Origin: Bacteroidota bacterium
GTDB lineage: Bacteria; Bacteroidota; Rhodothermia; Balneolales; HLUCCA01
Length of the DNA: 6,752 nucleotides
NCBI GenBank assembly: GCA_003448835.1
Contig: DLXM01000144.1
Coordinates: 1-6,752 of the forward strand
Direction: 5' to 3'
The notes under the pieces were generated by a model. The model was not told where the DNA came from, did no database searches, and saw only the letters and a program-made list of their open reading frames with translations. The position numbers were made by a program, and so were the translations under genes. Positions 1 to 5,319 of the stretch are shown piece by piece. The stretch's first letter is position 1. The number at the start of each line of letters is the position of its first letter.

Positions 1-32
1 TTGTTATAATATAGCATTGCCTATTAAACTTG
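1..32 (+). promoter_or_regulatory. Possible Bacteroidota-type promoter of hicBA
   Basis: A TTG at 1-3 is followed after 21 bases by TAAACTTG at 25-32. This resembles the Bacteroidota primary-sigma layout (TTTG or TTG near -33, TAnnTTTG near -7), with one mismatch in the -7 box. Transcription would start near 39, about 25 bases before the hicB ATG and inside the inverted repeat at 30-49. The window edge cuts the region, so the -33 element may be incomplete. This is a motif match only, in AT-rich DNA where such matches arise by chance. Confidence 0.25.
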
Positions 33-49
33 TGTTTGATAAAACACAA
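30..49. promoter_or_regulatory. Perfect 8-bp inverted repeat upstream of hicB (candidate operator)
   Basis: TTGTGTTT (30-37) and AAACACAA (42-49) are perfect inverted copies separated by GATA, ending 14 bases before the hicB start codon. Many toxin-antitoxin operons are autorepressed by the antitoxin, or the complex, binding a palindrome at the promoter, so an operator role is plausible. Against this, the HicB encoded here is short and shows no obvious C-terminal ribbon-helix-helix or helix-turn-helix, so it may not bind DNA itself. No T-tract follows in either direction, so a terminator is unlikely. Confidence 0.4.
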
Positions 50-63
50 ATAAATTCAAAATA

Positions 64-288
64 ATGTATTCATATAAAATATATTTGCACAAAGAGGTCG
101 AGGGTGGTTTTACGGTGTCCGTACCAGCATTACCCGGTTGTATAACTTACGGTGAGGATGTAGACGAGGCTTTAATAATGGCCAAAGAAGCTATTGAATT
201 ATATATCGAAGAATTGAAAGAAAGAGGCGAAGTGATTCCTGATGACAGAGATACATTGGAATACTCTTTAAATCTTGACATTGCATGA
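64..288 (+). CDS. hicB: HicB-family antitoxin of a type II toxin-antitoxin pair
   Basis: A 74-residue protein that should bind and neutralise the HicA RNase encoded immediately downstream. It carries the HicB (UPF0150-type) signature across residues 14-30: a GGFTV strand, then VPALPGC and a glycine. A helix rich in acidic residues and lysine follows (about 34-54, DEALIMAKEAIELYIEELKE) and a VIPDD turn closes the core. This is the single-domain form: after the core there are only about 14 residues, with no recognisable DNA-binding domain. The ATG follows an A-rich leader without a Shine-Dalgarno, as is usual in Bacteroidota. Its stop overlaps the hicA start in ATGA, implying translational coupling. 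Antitoxin first is one of the two orders known for this family. Family assignment is strong; the partner role rests on family knowledge and adjacency. Confidence 0.9.
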   Translation: MYSYKIYLHKEVEGGFTVSVPALPGCITYGEDVDEALIMAKEAIELYIEELKERGEVIPDDRDTLEYSLNLDIA

Positions 289-491
289 ACCTAAGCCCAA
301 AGCACCTCATTAATTTTTTAGAAAAGAACGGTTTTATTTTCAAACGCTCCAAAGGATCTCATCAATTATTTTATAATCCAGTGACTAATATAACTGTTAT
401 TGTACCTGTACATGGTGGTAAGGATATGAAAAAAGGCACTTTCCTTGCTATTATAAAACAAGCCGGATTAGATAAGAATGACCTGGACTAA
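285..491 (+). CDS. hicA: HicA-family mRNA interferase toxin
   Basis: A 68-residue protein of the HicA (YcfA-like) family, small ribosome-independent RNases with a double-stranded-RNA-binding-like fold that cleave mRNA and cause growth arrest when not held by HicB. The order of elements fits the family: an N-terminal helix (SPKHLINFLEKNGF, 4-17), the strand FKRSKGSHQLFYNP (19-32) with the expected catalytic histidine at position 26, the strand ITVIVPVHGGKDMKKGT (36-52), and a C-terminal helix ending AIIKQAGLD (55-63). Length is typical. No key residue is missing, so the toxin looks potentially active. The start codon overlaps the end of hicB by 4 bases, so both proteins should come from one transcript. 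No hairpin terminator is visible after the stop. Confidence 0.92.
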   Translation: MNLSPKHLINFLEKNGFIFKRSKGSHQLFYNPVTNITVIVPVHGGKDMKKGTFLAIIKQAGLDKNDLD

Positions 492-829
492 CTTAATCTT
501 TATAAAATTACACAGCCACTATTAGTCAATCGGATAATTCTTTATCAACCACTGAGCTTAATACACTTCCAAGCTGAATTACAAGCTCATGAAATTGGTT
601 AGATGAAGATGTTTTTGAGCACCATCAGCGACATCCCAAAGAGTGTTACAAAAGTAAGTGTTTTAATGTTTGAGAATTCGTTAAAAAGTGAGTTGTCATT
701 CGATTGAAGAATAAGTTAATTTTTTAATATATTCGTTATCTAGTATAGTCTATGATTTAAATTTATCAAAATAAACTATGACTTTCCATGGTTTAAACTG
801 GTCGTTACTTTAGTCTTAAAACCATCTAT
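492..829. other. 338-bp spacer with decayed coding traces, no supported intact gene
   Basis: I see no intact gene, tRNA or hairpin terminator here. Two minus-strand frames look protein-like but are interrupted. One, open at 662-582, reads NTLWDVADGAQKHLHLTNF. The other, open at 624-526, reads FHELVIQLGSVLSSVVDKEL before a stop at 526-528. They join smoothly if one frame change is allowed near 590-595, which suggests the 3' end of a lost gene. On the plus strand a 34-codon ORF (603-707, beginning MKMFLSTISDIPKS) covers part of the same bases. It has no recognisable family. The right-hand part (about 708-829) is very AT-rich and must contain the promoter of the beta-propeller gene at 830, but no clean promoter consensus stands out. 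Confidence 0.4.
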
Positions 830-1825
830 ATGTTTAATTATTTTTATAACGCAATTCTAATCGGATCTCTAATATTGATATTTGGCTCTGGATATTCGGA
901 CAAAAATTTGACCCAAATTGAACTGAAACACGTCAAAAGCTTCGAACTTGAAGAAGAGTACGCGTACGATAATCTTGTCAATACTGATCATTATGCTGTT
1001 TGGTATGAACATCATACAAGTTCTTTCTATGTTTTAGACCTCAAAACCTATGAAATCAAACCCATAAAAATTGAAAAGGGCCGTGGACCCAGTGAAGCAA
1101 CCTGGATAAGATCTGCCATCATAATGGAAAACAATCTAATTCTATATGATTTTGGTAACATGAAGCTTATTTACTTTGATCTAACTTCGGGGGCATATAT
1201 CAAAGAATTTCCGGCAAATTTAATGCTTCAATCTATCATTACCGATGGTCAAAATCTTTATGGATCAGGATTATCCCCAAATGGATTTTTCTTTAAATTC
1301 GATTCAACTTCACAGAAATTCAATCCGTTACCCAATAGTACCATGCCATTTTTAGACCGTTATAATATGGCCGATCCGAGTTTTAATCCATTCAAAATCC
1401 AGGGGTCATATAGTTCCTGTGGTGGATGTATTTTATTCAGTAGCTATTATGAACCAATCCTTTATATATATAGCATTGCTACTCAAAGATTAGAACAATA
1501 TAAATTTGAGTCTATTCCCTCAGTGGATTTCGAAAGTGGTAGAAAAGGTGATATGTTAGGTCCACCCGGACCTTTAAAAATGCAAATAGAAAGCGTGATT
1601 CCGATTGGAAATCAATCTATTGGTGTGTTAGCTCGTGGCAAAAGCGATGAAAGGGATTATTCATCAAAATTTGTTCATATTTTTGATATTCAGACCAAAT
1701 CTCACAAAAGTTTTATTCAGTTCCCAATAGAACTCAAAGAAATTTCGATTTCGGAGGAGTATATAGCCACTTTATCAAAAGAAAGTTGGTCCATAGACAT
1801 CTATGAATACACTTTTAGAAACTAA
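830..1825 (+). CDS. Exported 6-bladed beta-propeller-like protein
   Basis: A 331-residue protein resembling the 6-bladed beta-propeller or TolB-like proteins abundant in Bacteroidota, whose function is mostly unknown. Residues 7-20 form a hydrophobic N-terminal segment consistent with a signal peptide or membrane anchor. No lipobox cysteine follows: the expected site reads FGSGYS, whereas many relatives are lipoproteins. The motif KGRGPSE (83-89) matches the G-x-GP-x-E turn typical of the group. Repeated strand pairs such as FYVLDLKT (66-73), LILYDFGN (103-110) and LIYFDLTSG (113-121), and later LYIYSIATQ and FVHIFDIQT, look like propeller blades. A CGGC cysteine pair sits at 197-200. An in-frame stop lies shortly upstream and there is no earlier start, so ATG 830 is chosen. 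The gene is monocistronic and ends convergently, overlapping the minus-strand antitoxin remnant by 4 bases. Confidence 0.72.
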   Translation: MFNYFYNAILIGSLILIFGSGYSDKNLTQIELKHVKSFELEEEYAYDNLVNTDHYAVWYEHHTSSFYVLDLKTYEIKPIKIEKGRGPSEATWIRSAIIMENNLILYDFGNMKLIYFDLTSGAYIKEFPANLMLQSIITDGQNLYGSGLSPNGFFFKFDSTSQKFNPLPNSTMPFLDRYNMADPSFNPFKIQGSYSSCGGCILFSSYYEPILYIYSIATQRLEQYKFESIPSVDFESGRKGDMLGPPGPLKMQIESVIPIGNQSIGVLARGKSDERDYSSKFVHIFDIQTKSHKSFIQFPIELKEISISEEYIATLSKESWSIDIYEYTFRN

Positions 1826-2043
1826 AATCTAAATTTTTCAAAATCTAGTGCTGTAAATGAGGTTAACTCCTTGTCGTTTATATAATCCTCAAAAAGCTCA
1901 TTAACAGCTATTTCCATTTGGTAACTCAACTCATCTTTTTTTATTGATTTGATGATTTCTTCTATCATTAATAAGCGTTTGGTGAGTGATAGGCGCTGGA
2001 TTTCTTGTAAAAACCACTTGTCTGTGATTTGTCTTGTTAAGCT
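1822..2043 (-). pseudogene. 5'-truncated antitoxin gene remnant (addiction-module type), toxin absent
   Basis: The minus strand is open for 73 codons from a stop at 2044-2046 down to TAG at 1822-1824, and reads like an addiction-module antitoxin. It has an N-terminal helix KWFLQEIQRLSLTKRLLMIEEIIKSI, then KDELSYQMEIAVNELFEDYINDKELTSF and a tail TALDFEKF. The ending resembles small Bacteroidota and cyanobacterial antitoxins with an ELTAFTALDxEDFYE-like tail, which usually precede a PemK/MazF-type toxin. That likeness is from memory and is an inference. There is no ATG, GTG or TTG before codon 26 (ATG at 1966-1968), so the start has been lost right where the upstream ATPase gene ends. The place where a toxin should follow is occupied by the convergent beta-propeller gene. 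A 48-residue product from the internal ATG is possible but would lack the first helix. Confidence 0.55.
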
Positions 2044-3743
2044 TTATTGTTTACAACCGAGTTCATACCACCTAAAAACGCTTTGCCTTGGGGTGTGATC
2101 ACATACTTATTGTCCGGATCAGTTATATTATCTGGGATAGTGAACTGAATAAACTTCACATCTCGTAATGGTTTAAGATACTTATCTCGAAAACTTTTCT
2201 CATTCTTGTAGTCGAACTGTGCCATCAAGTCTTTCGCAGAAATCGGATGGGTCGATAAAACTAATATCGTTATCAGATAGTGTACTTTTCGTAGAAGTAG
2301 CTTGGTACCTAAAGTGTCCCAGCTGGGTACCGCTTCGATATCCGACGGCTTGTAAACCTGCTTAAAAGGCCAATCGAGTACTTTTAACTGGGTACCTTTT
2401 TGATGCCAACTGGGTACCAAATGCATAATTACATCCTGCCAACTTGCGCCTTCTAGTGTACCCGGTAGTTGAATGTGTGACAAACCAGTATGGAGCATTA
2501 TATAACTATCCTGATCCAGATTCAGCCAATCAATGATCTGATCGGTAAATTGTCCCAGAGTTACAGCTTTAAGTGGAAGGATAGTGGTAAATGTATGGTT
2601 TTCAATAAATAGGGGTTGCGATCCGGGTGTGTATATGGGTAAATACTTATGAGTATTTTGAATACCGGAACCAATTTCGTCAGCCCAACCGAGTGCTGTA
2701 AAGCACCTACGAATCGTGGGGTTCTTTGGATAAGGATTGAATCCAGTCGGATCGATCATCCCGTGGAAATAAGGCTTGTTCGGATTGGTTACACGAACTT
2801 CACTCGAACCGATAATGATTTCTGTGGCTAAAGCACTGGTATATTCACGGTGAATAATAATGTTACCTATTACTTCCCTGAATATTTTGTCCCGAAGGTC
2901 AATGCGTTGATCGCCTTCGGAATAGAATTTTTCCGGTAAATGTCGATAAACAAAGGATTTCAACTCTAAATAGGTATCGATTAAGTTCGTTCGCAACGGC
3001 GGATTGATACGATCATCATATCGATCCGTGTTTTGAATCCGAACCATTGCTTCTACTTTATAGGCGAGTAAAATGCTTTGAATGGTTGAGTCTTTACCAA
3101 AAAGCAGTGCTGCGGCCAAGGTTAATCCTTCCTTGCCTGTACTGAAATCTTTTCGCAGCAGTGTGGCGGAACGAAGAACAGCTTCGAAGTCCATAAACAA
3201 CCAAGGATGGTCACTTTTTACCGTTCGAATTAGTCCCAAAGCCTTATGAAACACGGTTTGGTCTAAATCTTTGATACGCAAAAAGGGATAAATGGTAGAT
3301 TCGGTAAATACTTCCCGTTTGCGTAAGTACAATTGTCCAATACGTTCTTGATCATTTGTAATGTCCAGATCACTTTCAAGCTCGCGGACAAAAACTCGTC
3401 TTGCGTAGTTGTGAACCTGACTACTCGCAGGTATATACACTACAAGTATGATTCCATCGTCATGTTCGATCGAAACGGGTTCAACCGCAATTGGGGGATC
3501 AATACAATCAGCATCATTGACCGATGTAATGATATTGGTTTTCAGCCTAGAAATGTAGTCTGGATCAACCCCGACCACACTCCCATCATCATCTACTCCC
3601 AACAGAATGGTCCCACCATCCGTGTTGGCAAAGCTGCACACGGTATCATAGAATGTCGCGGGAACCTTAGTACGAGCTTTTTTAAACTCGCTACGATTGT
3701 TCTCCCCTCCCGAAATAATATGTTTAATATGGTCCAGGTTCAT
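2037..3743 (-). CDS. AlbA_2/Schlafen-domain, GHKL-like ATPase and winged-helix protein (COG2865 type)
   Basis: A 568-residue protein often annotated as an ATP-binding protein or putative RecG-like transcriptional regulator. From the N-terminus: an AlbA_2/Schlafen-type domain with SEFKKA (18-23) and FANTDGGTILLGVDDDG (38-54); a middle region; an ATPase_c_4 GHKL-like part with REVIGNIIIHREYT (289-302), the counterpart of the REALVNALVHRDY helix, and LGWADEIGSGI (351-361); a linker holding two copies of VPSWxxxGT (443-451, 472-480); and a C-terminal winged helix (about 487-555) ending in the wing-like DNKYVITPQG. The role is probably nucleic-acid binding or regulation; no substrate can be read from the sequence. 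An in-frame TTG nine bases upstream (3750-3752) directly follows a stop; I prefer the ATG at 3741-3743 because the family normally begins just before the ESxxxEFK-like motif. There is no Shine-Dalgarno. Confidence 0.85.
   Translation of the reverse strand: MNLDHIKHIISGGENNRSEFKKARTKVPATFYDTVCSFANTDGGTILLGVDDDGSVVGVDPDYISRLKTNIITSVNDADCIDPPIAVEPVSIEHDDGIILVVYIPASSQVHNYARRVFVRELESDLDITNDQERIGQLYLRKREVFTESTIYPFLRIKDLDQTVFHKALGLIRTVKSDHPWLFMDFEAVLRSATLLRKDFSTGKEGLTLAAALLFGKDSTIQSILLAYKVEAMVRIQNTDRYDDRINPPLRTNLIDTYLELKSFVYRHLPEKFYSEGDQRIDLRDKIFREVIGNIIIHREYTSALATEIIIGSSEVRVTNPNKPYFHGMIDPTGFNPYPKNPTIRRCFTALGWADEIGSGIQNTHKYLPIYTPGSQPLFIENHTFTTILPLKAVTLGQFTDQIIDWLNLDQDSYIMLHTGLSHIQLPGTLEGASWQDVIMHLVPSWHQKGTQLKVLDWPFKQVYKPSDIEAVPSWDTLGTKLLLRKVHYLITILVLSTHPISAKDLMAQFDYKNEKSFRDKYLKPLRDVKFIQFTIPDNITDPDNKYVITPQGKAFLGGMNSVVNNKA
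2304..2418 (-). repeat. Two copies of a 28-bp GGTACC-bounded repeat inside the ATPase gene
   Basis: Four GGTACC hexamers occur in 115 bases, at 2304-2309, 2326-2331, 2391-2396 and 2413-2418. They form two pairs with the same 22-base offset, the pairs lying 87 bases apart. The two 28-base units share about 20 positions, including a CTGGGTACC end. In the coding frame each unit encodes VPSWxxxGT (VPSWHQKGT and VPSWDTLGT), so 87 bases equals 29 codons and the frame is kept. They lie in the linker between the ATPase part and the winged helix. I infer duplication of a linker peptide; relatives of this protein often carry repetitive linkers at this point. Confidence 0.6.
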
Positions 3744-3774
3744 ATGAGTCAATTACCAATCCGCATTAAGGTAT

Positions 3775-3906
3775 TTAGTGAGTTGTAGCTCTAAATGTTG
3801 ATCTATTTTCCTGACCCCATTTTAATTGAAGAGCGTCATTAACCAAATCCCAATTCGGTAGACCTCCCAGAATATTTATATCCGTATTGATGACAACAGG
3901 TAACAT
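3775..3906 (-). CDS. Small hypothetical ORF upstream of the AlbA_2 ATPase gene (possibly a DUF433 N-terminal remnant)
   Basis: A 43-codon ORF starts at ATG 3904-3906 and ends 31 bases before the ATPase start codon, so the two could share a transcript. It reads MLPVVINTDINILGGLPNWD and then 23 more residues ending TTH. The INTDINILGGLP segment recalls the start of DUF433 proteins, small antitoxin-like proteins with an ILGGxPVFxGTRVP motif, but the GTR part and the rest of the domain are absent here and in the other frames. It may be a leftover 5' end fused to unrelated sequence, or simply a chance ORF. The overlapping frame ends in KIDQHLELQLTKYLNADW and a stop next to the TTG at 3752, so this stretch has more than one coding-like frame. 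No Shine-Dalgarno is visible. Confidence 0.3.
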   Translation of the reverse strand: MLPVVINTDINILGGLPNWDLVNDALQLKWGQENRSTFRATTH

Positions 3907-3960
3907 TTTGTAATTTGAAAAATATTAAAATCTAATTCAATTGATGTAAGAATAACTCAG

Positions 3961-3991
3961 ATTGAAGGTAATAAACTTGATCAAATAATGT
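3961..3991 (+). repeat. Direct repeat, copy 1 (downstream side of the DUF4238 gene)
   Basis: This 31-base stretch matches 5125-5155 at 27 positions in the same orientation. The right-hand 23 bases (3969-3991) differ at one position only: TAATAAACTT, then G here and A in the other copy, then ATCAAATAATGT. It lies 41 bases beyond the stop codon of the DUF4238 gene. A looser shared word, TTGGTAGA, occurs at 4001-4008 here and at 5094-5101 by the other copy. Confidence 0.65.
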
Positions 3992-4032
3992 ATCCACGAG
4001 TTGGTAGATATTACTCTTACAGTGTTTCAGTT

Positions 4033-5073
4033 CTATCTTGTAAATTCAAAATCCATATGTGAATTTGATTGTGTCTTATGCCATTCTTCCCAATTCTTTT
4101 TATTCCGATTAAACAATTCCAGATCTACTGTCCGCTTTCTTATACTTTGAATTTTCAAATCAGAATTATTACTAATCACATGGAGGTGAGCATTCTCGAC
4201 TAATATTCGATTGAGTTGATTTGCTTTTATTCGATCAATAATGTGATTTCTTTGAAAAGATTTCTTGCCAATAAGTGTGTACAACATGTGATTTGGAGAC
4301 AATGGAAAAATAATTTCACATCCTTTCACTCCCCAACCTCCATCAAGATTATATTTTTTCTCTGATGAATAACTCAGTCTTACAACAGGGTTATCTGATG
4401 TATACCAATTTATTCCATCCGGTGGACATAGGATCGTCCATTTGTGATTTAATAAAACTTTGTATGTATGTGATAAGATTCTACGTACTTCATTCAACCA
4501 AAATTGTCTATCGAATACAGTTTCCACTTTCAGAAATTGTTGACCTGATTCATCCTTAATTAAACTATGTTTAAATCTTGAACTCAACTTCTTTTCTTCC
4601 TTAGAAATAGTTACAAAATCTGATGGTGCCATGTTCAATTTTCTATTATTTATTAAATCGTAAAATGTCTCATTAAGTGATTCGGGCATAAGTTTCCGTC
4701 CCAAACTGGTAAATTTGATATAACTCGCAGGAGTTCGAACACTTTGGCATGCTGCATACCTAATCAGAATTTTCCATTCTTCTGGAGATATTCGTTTATT
4801 AAATATGACTTTTTCAATGATTGGCGCTGCAGGAGTCTCAAATTCACTCTCTAGCCAATTCTCCATCTCATCGGTCTCTTTAGTATTTTCAAAACTAGTA
4901 TATAAGTGATAACGGTATCCAAACTTTGAAGGAGTTGTTGAATTCCAAATTGGATATGATTCATTAGGAACAAGAAGATTATAGACGAATAGCTCTCCTG
5001 ATTCATTCAACCAATTATTCAGATAGTGCCTGGGAACAAAATGATTTTTCGACTTGATGTTCTGACTGCTCAT
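4033..5073 (-). CDS. DUF4238 domain-containing protein
   Basis: A 346-residue protein recognisable as DUF4238, a widespread bacterial family of unestablished function. Family landmarks seen in order are NHFVPRHYLNNW (10-21), DEMENWLESEFETPAAPIIEKV (68-89), RYAACQSVRTP (105-115), WTILCPPDG followed by WYTSDNPV (212-230), IIFPLSPNHMLY (254-265) and LNRILVENAHLHVIS (287-301). Length is normal and the protein looks intact. There is no signal peptide or membrane segment, so it is probably cytoplasmic. The ATG at 5071-5073 lacks a Shine-Dalgarno but sits directly before the conserved NHFVP motif, as expected. The gene is visibly more AT-rich than dnaK, and direct repeats lie on both sides (3961-3991 and 5125-5155), which suggests acquisition as a unit. 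The conserved histidine, arginine and aspartate residues would suit an enzyme, but no activity can be assigned. Confidence 0.85.
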   Translation of the reverse strand: MSSQNIKSKNHFVPRHYLNNWLNESGELFVYNLLVPNESYPIWNSTTPSKFGYRYHLYTSFENTKETDEMENWLESEFETPAAPIIEKVIFNKRISPEEWKILIRYAACQSVRTPASYIKFTSLGRKLMPESLNETFYDLINNRKLNMAPSDFVTISKEEKKLSSRFKHSLIKDESGQQFLKVETVFDRQFWLNEVRRILSHTYKVLLNHKWTILCPPDGINWYTSDNPVVRLSYSSEKKYNLDGGWGVKGCEIIFPLSPNHMLYTLIGKKSFQRNHIIDRIKANQLNRILVENAHLHVISNNSDLKIQSIRKRTVDLELFNRNKKNWEEWHKTQSNSHMDFEFTR

Positions 5074-5124
5074 GATAATTAGTAAGTTACAATTTGGTAG
5101 ACTATACTAAATAATTAATACTGA

Positions 5125-5155
5125 ATTCATGATAATAAACTTAATCAAATAATGT
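5125..5155 (+). repeat. Direct repeat, copy 2 (upstream side of the DUF4238 gene)
   Basis: This is the partner of 3961-3991: 27 of 31 positions match, and the last 23 bases have one mismatch. It begins 51 bases upstream of the DUF4238 start codon, so it might also overlap the promoter of that gene. The rest of the 246-bp gap between DUF4238 and dnaK holds only the dnaK terminator. Confidence 0.65.
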
Positions 5156-5249
5156 TGATAAACAATCCCTCTCTAATACGACTTTATTGACGTAGATATC
5201 AATGTTCTATAATCAAAATTCAAACTATCCACTTACACCACCCAAACCT

Positions 5250-5285
5250 AAAAATAAAAAAGCCCCCTGCGTTTCCGCAGAGGGC
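5250..5285 (-). terminator. Rho-independent terminator of dnaK
   Basis: Read on the minus strand, GCCCTCTGCG (5285-5276), loop GAAA and CGCAGGGGGC (5271-5262) form a 10-bp stem with one T-G pair. TTTTTTATTTTT follows at 5261-5250. It begins 34 bases past the dnaK stop. The plus-strand side has no T-tract, so it works in one direction and separates dnaK transcription from the DUF4238 gene. Confidence 0.92.
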
Positions 5286-5319
5286 CTTCTGGAGTTAAAA
5301 TCTAGATCTTAATCTGAAA

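Noticed and set aside
708..829. AT-rich stretch considered as a promoter or replication-type element for the beta-propeller gene
   Set aside because: No clean TAnnTTTG box with a correctly spaced upstream TTG, no iterons and no strong hairpin, so no specific site is called.
2649..2831. Plus-strand open frame of 60 codons inside the ATPase gene
   Set aside because: Antisense to the GHKL-like motifs and without recognisable features.
3750..3752. TTG as the start of the AlbA_2 ATPase gene
   Set aside because: It directly follows an in-frame stop and adds only three residues. The ATG at 3741-3743 is the more likely start, although the TTG cannot be excluded.
3333..3788. A 151-codon plus-strand open frame opposite the start of the ATPase gene
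   Set aside because: It lies antisense to the AlbA_2 domain, whose motifs are unmistakable on the minus strand. Its translation has no family features, so it is a shadow frame.
4365..4559. Plus-strand open frame of 64 codons inside the DUF4238 gene
   Set aside because: Antisense to conserved DUF4238 motifs; no sign of independent coding.
5262..5285. Terminator hairpin as a bidirectional terminator
   Set aside because: Only the minus-strand side is followed by a T-tract; the plus side continues with CTTCTGG.
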